From the NCBI GenBank assembly GCA_964556475.1, contig CAZKVU010000005.1:1-64000 (forward strand): DNA of 64,000 nt. The letters run 5' to 3'. Source of the stretch: CAZKVU01 sp964556475. Its GTDB lineage: Bacteria > Patescibacteriota > Microgenomatia > UBA1406 > HO2-37-13b. The notes beneath the pieces are model-generated. The model was not told the DNA's origin. It did not search any database and saw only the letters and a program-made list of their open reading frames with translations. Below are positions 59,241 through 64,000 of this stretch, one piece after another. The position numbers and the translations under genes are program-made. How positions within the stretch are numbered: position 1 is the first letter of the stretch; each line of letters begins with the position of its first letter.

Positions 59241-59861
59241 ATATTTTTGTACTTATATATACTATACACGAAATGAATGGCGCATGTAAGAAGGGTACAG
59301 AATAGCCCTATTCGTGCATAATGTATGCTTGGATGTTCCTGAATTTTCTCAAGACTATATGTTTTACCTACTACTGTGGGTGTTGGTTTTACATAAGGAG
59401 TTGGTATGGTTATTCCGGAATAAATTGAGGATTGCTTTTCTTGTATAAGGGTTGGTGTTCGTGGTGTGATGGGTGGAATTAGAGGAGAAATATTTACCTC
59501 ATCACTTGTTGATTTAATAGGCAAAGTGGTGTTTTCATTTGTAAGATTAAAACAAGGCAAGTTTGTTAAACGGCGTGTAATTTCAGTGATGCAGCTGTTA
59601 TGCGATGAGAAAGATGTTCGGCTCAGTGATAATCCTTGCTCCGATGATGTGTATGTCATTTCATCAACAATTATTCCAGATGGAGACAATAATCGAATTT
59701 CATCACCGCCGTTATTAAANNNNNNNNNNNNNNNNNNNNNNNNNNNNNNNNNNNNNNNNNNNNNNNNNNNNNNNNNNNNNNNNNNNNNNNNNNNNNNNNN
59801 NNNNNNNNNNNNNNNNNNNAAACATATAGCTTATCGTAAGCAACGAAATAATATACCGCAT
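59195..59861 (-). CDS. Lamin-tail-domain protein, C-terminally anchored (contains assembly gap)
   Basis: Interrupted by 100 N (59720-59819). The upstream piece starts at ATG 59861 (MRYIISLLTISYMF, the beginning of a signal peptide), with TATACT ending 7 nt before it. The downstream piece reads FNNGGDEIRLLSPSGIIVDE, MTYTSSEQGLSLSRT, the hallmark of a lamin-tail domain (LTD), then a Thr/Pro-rich stretch and a C-terminal transmembrane helix (IGLFCTLLTCAIHFVYSIY). LTD domains occur on bacterial surface proteins and nucleases. The last 46 bp overlap the VanZ gene. True length and frame across the gap are unknown. Confidence 0.65.
59720..59819. other. Assembly gap (100 N) in the lamin-tail gene
   Basis: Exactly 100 N, the usual scaffold placeholder, so its length is not informative. 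Confidence 0.9.
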
Positions 59862-59902
59862 GAGCAGGAGTATACAATGCAAGAATTAAATTAATCTAAA
59901 GA

Positions 59903-60799
59903 CTATTTAATATATTTTGAAGCAGCAATAAAATTACCAAAAAGACCAATAATCATTCCGAATAAAACAGTCAGAAGATATGTGAGTAGTAGGTATTGAA
60001 GACTCGGTGGAAATACAAATAAACCAAGGCTCTGCAGATTGAAAAATGCCAATTGCGGTAAGCCTTGCAGATATGAATGTAAGGTTGGAGCACTTAGGAA
60101 ATAGATAGCATAATGTAAAACATATGCAATGGTACCGCTGAGCCATCCAAATAAAATACCTTCGAGTAGAAATGGCTTTCGGATATATCCCTTTGAGGCA
60201 CCAATAAGTTGTAGAACTTCTATTTCGTCTTTTTTAATCGCAATTTTGAAAGCAGTTGTCGTTATTAATACTGTAATAGACATTAATATGAGGAAAGCAA
60301 AAACACTGATTGAAACAATTCGTAGAACATTGGTTAGTGTGACCAGCCGATCAACAATGACCTTCTGGAAATTAACTTCCTCAACGATCTTCTGCCCTTC
60401 TAAATATTGTGCAATTTCTGATAAGTACTCCGGGCGGGAAGCGTAAATTTCAAGCGATGCAGGTAAGATATTTGCTGAAACCATTTCAAGCAAAATTGGA
60501 TTGTCTTTATTGAGTTTTTTATAGATACCAAGTGCGTCATTTTGCGAAACATATTTTACAGATGTTGTTTTACCGGTTTTTTCAATGGACTGTTTTATTT
60601 TGACAATATCTCCTTCTTTTGCATTGACATCGAAGTAGGCAATAACTTGCGGTCTTGTTTCGACATACCCGAGGATACCGTAGAAAAAAGATGTGATATT
60701 AAAGAAGAACAGCGATAAAAATAGTGTGAAAAATAATATCAGCATCGAGCCAAATGTTTGATATGGCGCTCTCCGTAATGATGTAAAAATACTGTTCAT
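59903..60799 (-). CDS. ftsX: Cell-division ABC transporter permease FtsX
   Basis: 298 residues. FtsX layout: N-terminal helix (SMLILFFTLFLSLFFFNITSFFYGIL), an extracytoplasmic domain with VIAYFDVNAKEGDIVKIKQSIEKTGKTTSVKYVSQNDALGIYKKL, NILPASLEIYASRPEYLSEIAQYL, then three helices around EIEVLQLIGASKGYIRKPFLLEGILFGWLSG. With FtsE it controls wall hydrolases at the septum; the CHAP or other hydrolases here may be targets. Begins 6 bp after ftsE. Confidence 0.93.
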   Translation of the reverse strand: MNSIFTSLRRAPYQTFGSMLILFFTLFLSLFFFNITSFFYGILGYVETRPQVIAYFDVNAKEGDIVKIKQSIEKTGKTTSVKYVSQNDALGIYKKLNKDNPILLEMVSANILPASLEIYASRPEYLSEIAQYLEGQKIVEEVNFQKVIVDRLVTLTNVLRIVSISVFAFLILMSITVLITTTAFKIAIKKDEIEVLQLIGASKGYIRKPFLLEGILFGWLSGTIAYVLHYAIYFLSAPTLHSYLQGLPQLAFFNLQSLGLFVFPPSLQYLLLTYLLTVLFGMIIGLFGNFIAASKYIK

Positions 60800-60805
60800 A
60801 GTTTG

Positions 60806-61261
60806 TTAGAGCTCGTATTTACCGCCGCGTTTATCTTTTGTAATTCTGCCTGCGGACAATGTCATAACACGTTTTTTAAAGCTGTTCACGATATCAACAT
60901 TATGTGTCGCAATAATAATTGTTTTTTCACCTTCAATTTTTTTAAATACTTTCATAATTTCCCATGTTGTTTTAGGATCAAGATTTCCTGTTGGCTCATC
61001 AGCTAAGATAATGTTTCGATTTCCGATAATCGCNNNNNNNNNNNNNNNNNNNNNNNNNNNNNNNNNNNNNNNNNNNNNNNNNNNNNNNNNNNNNNNNNNN
61101 NNNNNNNNNNNNNNNNNNNNNNNNNNNNNNNNNGTTGTTTTACCTGCTCCTGAAGGGCCAACAAGAAAGACAAAGTCATTATCATCGATTTGAAATGTCA
61201 CATCATCAAGGGCAATTGTGCCAGTAGAATAGTGTTTTGTAACGCCTTCAAATAAAATCAT
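60806..61261 (-). CDS. ftsE: Cell-division ABC ATPase FtsE (interrupted by assembly gap)
   Basis: N-terminal part: MILFEGVTKHYSTGTIALDDV, VFLVGPSGAGKT (Walker A). After a 100-N gap the sequence resumes at AIIGNRNIILADEPTGNLDP (Walker B) with THNVDIVNSFKKRVMTLSAGRI. Compared with E. coli FtsE, about 110 residues including the Q-loop and LSGGEQ signature should lie in the gap, about 330 bp, but only 100 N are given. The gene is therefore probably intact in the organism and truncated only by assembly. Confidence 0.9.
   Translation of the reverse strand: MILFEGVTKHYSTGTIALDDVTFQIDDNDFVFLVGPSGAGKTXXXXXXXXXXXXXXXXXXXXXXXXXXXXXXXXXXAIIGNRNIILADEPTGNLDPKTTWEIMKVFKKIEGEKTIIIATHNVDIVNSFKKRVMTLSAGRITKDKRGGKYEL
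61034..61133. other. Assembly gap (100 N) in ftsE
   Basis: Exactly 100 N where roughly 330 bp are expected by comparison with FtsE proteins. Confidence 0.9.
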
Positions 61262-61272
61262 GTATAGAAAAG

Positions 61273-61785
61273 TTACCTAATAACTTCGATGTAACCAACG
61301 TCCATAAGCCAGCCAACATGTTCAGATGAGAATGTTTCACCATGAACTCGTACTTTTTTCCCGACAAACTTAGACATATCAACGGTGCTTGATGTGAGAT
61401 ACACTGTTTGATCATCTCCACCAGGTCGTTCTAAATGATAACTACCTTCGCCGCTATCCTCGCTTCCGCCTTCACGCAACATACCTTCAGCAGAGTCCTT
61501 GAATGTTTTTTTGTCAGCAATTCCTTCTGATTGAACAACGTCATTTGCTCCAATAGGTTTTGCATTTGATGCCTGTTGAGAGTTAGACAAACCTGATGTT
61601 ACAAAATTGAGAATAAAACCGGAAAGCACACCTGCAACAATAAAAATCCCAAACAAAATAAATGCCTTTTTCATCGCCATATCTTGATGATTTTCTTCAA
61701 CGGGTAAATCATGGATGAGCTCGTTTTCATCTTCATGCGACTTGCCATGTTCATGAGAATGCGTAGCATGATGTGACTCATTCAT
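61273..61785 (-). CDS. His-rich N-terminus, single-pass membrane protein
   Basis: 170 residues. A cytoplasmic N-terminus rich in His and acidic residues (MNESHHATHSHEHGKSHEDE), one transmembrane helix (AFILFGIFIVAGVLSGFIL), and an outer domain ending GDDQTVYLTSSTVDMSKFVGKKVRVHGE, WLMDVGYIEVI, which looks like a small OB-like barrel. Family not recognised. TATCCT preceded by TG ends 7 nt before the ATG. It is 11 bp upstream of ftsE and may belong to the ftsEX operon. The His cluster suggests metal binding. Confidence 0.65.
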   Translation of the reverse strand: MNESHHATHSHEHGKSHEDENELIHDLPVEENHQDMAMKKAFILFGIFIVAGVLSGFILNFVTSGLSNSQQASNAKPIGANDVVQSEGIADKKTFKDSAEGMLREGGSEDSGEGSYHLERPGGDDQTVYLTSSTVDMSKFVGKKVRVHGETFSSEHVGWLMDVGYIEVIR

Positions 61786-61837
61786 ACGTCACAGGATAGC
61801 ACATCGGATGCTTCCTTTCAATATTTCTTCAATGAAG

Positions 61838-62848
61838 TTATTGGGATTTTAGATATGCTTCGATGAAGGGTTGGATACCTCCGTCAAGTACGCCATCAGG
61901 ATTTTTATCTTCGTAATCAGTTCGTAAGTCCTTCACGAGTTTATATGGATGTAAAACATATGAGCGGATTTGCAGACCCCAAGAAGCTTGCTTTGGACCC
62001 TTAAATGATGCAAGAGCCTCATTCTTTTTTTCTTGTTCTAATTGCCATAATTTTGCACGGAGCAGTTGCATGGCGACTTCGCGATTTTGTTCCTGTTTTC
62101 GTTCCTGCTGGCACGTTACAACAAGCCCTGTAGGTTTGTGAATAAGTCGAACTGCAGTACTTACTTTATTTACATTTTGGCCACCGGCACCGCCTGATCG
62201 GAAAAATTGCCACTCGATATCTTCATCAGCAATATTGACCTCCTGGGATTCAATAACAGGGGTAACTTCGACAAGTGCAAAAGAAGTCTGACGTAATCCA
62301 GCGGCATTAAATGGAGATTGTCGAACCAATCGATGAACCCCGGCTTCTGCTTTTAAATAGCCATATGCAAACTTTCCTTTGACTTTAAGAATAACAGTTT
62401 TAATGCCTGCCTCTTCACCGTCAACCATGTCAAGTAATTCCGTTGTAAAACCTTGACGTTCACAATAACGTGTATACATGCGATACAGCATCGACGACCA
62501 GTCCATCGCTTCGGTTCCTCCTTGGCCAGCATGAATACCGAGTATTGCATCCTTATCGTCAAATTCACTAGAAAGGAATAATTGAACTTCATAAATGTCT
62601 AATAGTTTTTCCAATTCATCCAGTTCGCCTTCATCAAGAAGAAGTTGCATCATTTCAACATCATCGACAAGTTTTTTCATGTCGGCGATTTCCTTTGATA
62701 CGCGTTGCGCATTTTCATGATCCTGCCAAAATGAATCATTATACGTCTGCTGTTCGAGTTCTTTCAATTTTTGAGCAGCCAATGAAATACGGTCATTCGC
62801 TAAAAGTTCAGTGAGCCTTTGGGAAAGTTCTTGTGTACGATCATCCAT
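61838..62848 (-). CDS. prfB: Peptide chain release factor 2
   Basis: 336 residues. RF2 features: the SPF tripeptide (178-180, [15 protein letters not shown]), which reads UAA/UGA, and GGQ (222-224, [19 protein letters not shown]) for peptide release, then [22 protein letters not shown]. The N-terminal domain is slightly short and there is no in-frame UGA or shift site, so the autoregulatory +1 frameshift is absent. Presence of RF2 supports UGA as stop. Leaderless: TATAAT (62855-62860) ends 6 nt before the ATG. Confidence 0.95.
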   Translation of the reverse strand: MDDRTQELSQRLTELLANDRISLAAQKLKELEQQTYNDSFWQDHENAQRVSKEIADMKKLVDDVEMMQLLLDEGELDELEKLLDIYEVQLFLSSEFDDKDAILGIHAGQGGTEAMDWSSMLYRMYTRYCERQGFTTELLDMVDGEEAGIKTVILKVKGKFAYGYLKAEAGVHRLVRQSPFNAAGLRQTSFALVEVTPVIESQEVNIADEDIEWQFFRSGGAGGQNVNKVSTAVRLIHKPTGLVVTCQQERKQEQNREVAMQLLRAKLWQLEQEKKNEALASFKGPKQASWGLQIRSYVLHPYKLVKDLRTDYEDKNPDGVLDGGIQPFIEAYLKSQ

Positions 62849-62885
62849 GTATATATTATATCAGTAGAATAGAGTTTAGCCTATA

Positions 62886-64000
62886 CTAGCCCTGTTTTTT
62901 AGTTGGGCTGGGTTCCTCGGTTGGTTCTGCTTCACTATTTCCTTCAATGTCTTTACCAATAATAAAGACGACATCTGCTGGATCATCTTCTTCAAGTGTT
63001 GATGATTCATTAATATCAACAAGATCGCTCAAGTCATCTGCGAGGGCTGAATATATGTCGTTTTTACCTTCTTTGACTTGAATTTCAGATGTTTCATAAT
63101 CAAAGTTATCAGCATTGCCGGTGACTATATCTGTATAGCCTTTTTCAACAAGAACGTCTTTTACTTCATTTGCTTTTCCAACGATTCCAGATCCATTGAG
63201 AATTTTAACCTTTACCTTTTTGCGATCAACCGATGGAGATGGGGATGGTTTAGAGGTCGGTTTAAGAACGACTGTTTCATTATTTTTTTCTTCCTTCTCT
63301 TGTTTCATGCCTGCAAATAATGAATCAAATTTAAATCCGGAATCGGTCAATTTAGAAAGACCGAAAATAATACCAAATGATAGAAGGAATGATAAGGCAA
63401 AAATGCCCATAATTTTGAAGTTGAAAATTCCTCCGATGCGTCCTAATCTTGATGGTGAATTTCCACCAAAGCTTACGACCTGGCTTGACGAGCCACCTTT
63501 AATTTTTTTCCGCGAATTATAGATAGAAAAGTTATTATTGAGTCGATCAAAAATAAACGCGCCAAAACAGGTATCGAGTTTAAGCACTGAGAATGTCGAA
63601 CCTTCTTCCGGAACGATCAATTTCAAATATTCTTGATAAAAATTATCAATAATTTTCTCCAATGGATTTGTCCAAGCACCGACATCCTTTGTGAAGAGGT
63701 CCTGTCGCACAGAATGAGATTCAGTACCTGCCAGAATTATTCGATTGAGCTTAATATCCTTCTTACCAAGTTCTGTTACTTTTTTCTTTATGCCGGTTTT
63801 TGCATCATCACCAAAAATAAGTCGATCCTTGTCAAGAAGTCCAAGGGAATCAAACAAATATCCGAATGATGCGACATCGTTATACACTGCATAGACAATG
63901 CGTTCCATTTTTTCCCGACGAAGCGTTTTTGCAAAGAGAGTGTAGTATGCAAGTGTATCCGGCAATATATGAGCTATGTCGAGCTGCAGTAAGTGAAGCA
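62886..64000 (-). CDS. Membrane protein with LytR_C domain (5' end outside window)
   Basis: The frame is open to the window edge, so the gene starts beyond 64000; a TTG at 63965 is not needed. N-terminal part (to about 165 of the visible frame) has NRIILAGTESHSVRQDLFTK, weakly reminiscent of the actin-like PilM fold. Then a transmembrane helix (KIMGIFALSFLLSFGIIFGL), a Lys/Pro linker, and a LytR_C domain: KVKVKILNGSGIVGKANEVKDVLVEKGY, ending ADVVFIIGKD. LytR_C is found on envelope proteins; the fusion with an actin-like part is unusual. prfB follows 37 bp downstream. Confidence 0.7.
   Translation of the reverse strand, partial: LHLLQLDIAHILPDTLAYYTLFAKTLRREKMERIVYAVYNDVASFGYLFDSLGLLDKDRLIFGDDAKTGIKKKVTELGKKDIKLNRIILAGTESHSVRQDLFTKDVGAWTNPLEKIIDNFYQEYLKLIVPEEGSTFSVLKLDTCFGAFIFDRLNNNFSIYNSRKKIKGGSSSQVVSFGGNSPSRLGRIGGIFNFKIMGIFALSFLLSFGIIFGLSKLTDSGFKFDSLFAGMKQEKEEKNNETVVLKPTSKPSPSPSVDRKKVKVKILNGSGIVGKANEVKDVLVEKGYTDIVTGNADNFDYETSEIQVKEGKNDIYSALADDLSDLVDINESSTLEEDDPADVVFIIGKDIEGNSEAEPTEEPSPTKKQG

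Noticed and set aside
62700..62848. Programmed frameshift in prfB
   Set aside because: The reading frame is continuous from the ATG and has no in-frame UGA or slippery site.
1..64000. UGA recoded as Gly or Trp (SR1/Gracilibacteria type code)
   Set aside because: Many well-defined genes end with TGA at family-typical lengths and prfB is present.
1..64000. CRISPR arrays, insertion sequences, integrases or prophage genes
   Set aside because: No regularly spaced repeats, transposase or integrase motifs were recognised.

Overview
This 64 kb window is AT-rich, tightly packed bacterial DNA from what looks like a Candidate Phyla Radiation (Patescibacteria) genome, most likely a Microgenomates-type lineage. 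The grounds are: very short intergenic spaces, a large share of membrane-anchored proteins of unknown function, a Chlor_Arch_YYY (DUF2298) membrane protein, VirB2/VirB6-like proteins, an archaeal-type mevalonate operon with DUF35, an archaeal-type ATP-dependent DNA ligase, and a short ValRS. TGA works as a stop codon (many genes end in it, and prfB is intact), so this is code 11 and not the SR1/Gracilibacteria code. Lineage is inferred from gene content only.

Layout. 1-7491: desaturase end, small anchored Cys- and His-rich proteins, and repair genes (T4 endonuclease V-like glycosylase, xseAB, AlkD). 7501-11368 (minus): sortase, UvrD-like helicase, endonuclease Q. 11445-15330: disordered protein, FMN-binding protein with ApbE, Cys-rich protein, CAP protein. 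15343-22410: carbon-storage block (transketolase, GH15, glycogen-synthase-like GT, GH57, LOG protein). 22527-27006: tRNA-Gln and small redox/membrane genes (VKOR, SIMPL, MsrB, DUF378). 27079-34964: ECF sigma factor and two membrane proteins running into a seven-gene mevalonate operon (HMGR, HMGS, thiolase, DUF35, two GHMP kinases, decarboxylase). 34972-39445: two VirB2-like proteins, uppS, Fic, DNA ligase. 39450-44337 (minus): GT4, EEP hydrolase, YYY protein, with a gene-poor 487-bp stretch between the last two. 44397-47923: valS, rpmH, yidC, jag. 48010-56811: a probable envelope/secretion island with a 1355-residue tail-anchored protein, VirB2-like and VirB6-like proteins and a CHAP hydrolase. 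56855-64000 (minus): rmlA-like, CAP, VanZ, lamin-tail protein, ftsX, ftsE, His-rich protein, prfB, LytR_C protein.

How the genes fit together. The mevalonate operon makes isoprenoid precursors, and uppS just downstream turns them into the lipid carrier for wall and glycan synthesis. The GTs, rmlA-like gene, YYY protein, sortase, CAP and CHAP proteins point to heavy investment in the cell surface. The GH15/GH57/GT block suggests storage and use of an alpha-glucan.

The most striking non-coding signal is the start architecture. At about 19 genes a TATAAT-like hexamer ends exactly 6 or 7 nt before the ATG, so transcription would begin at the start codon (leaderless mRNA). This corrects several gene starts and reveals small genes. 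Two 100-N runs (59720-59819, 61034-61133) are scaffold gaps; the one in ftsE is clearly shorter than the sequence it replaces.
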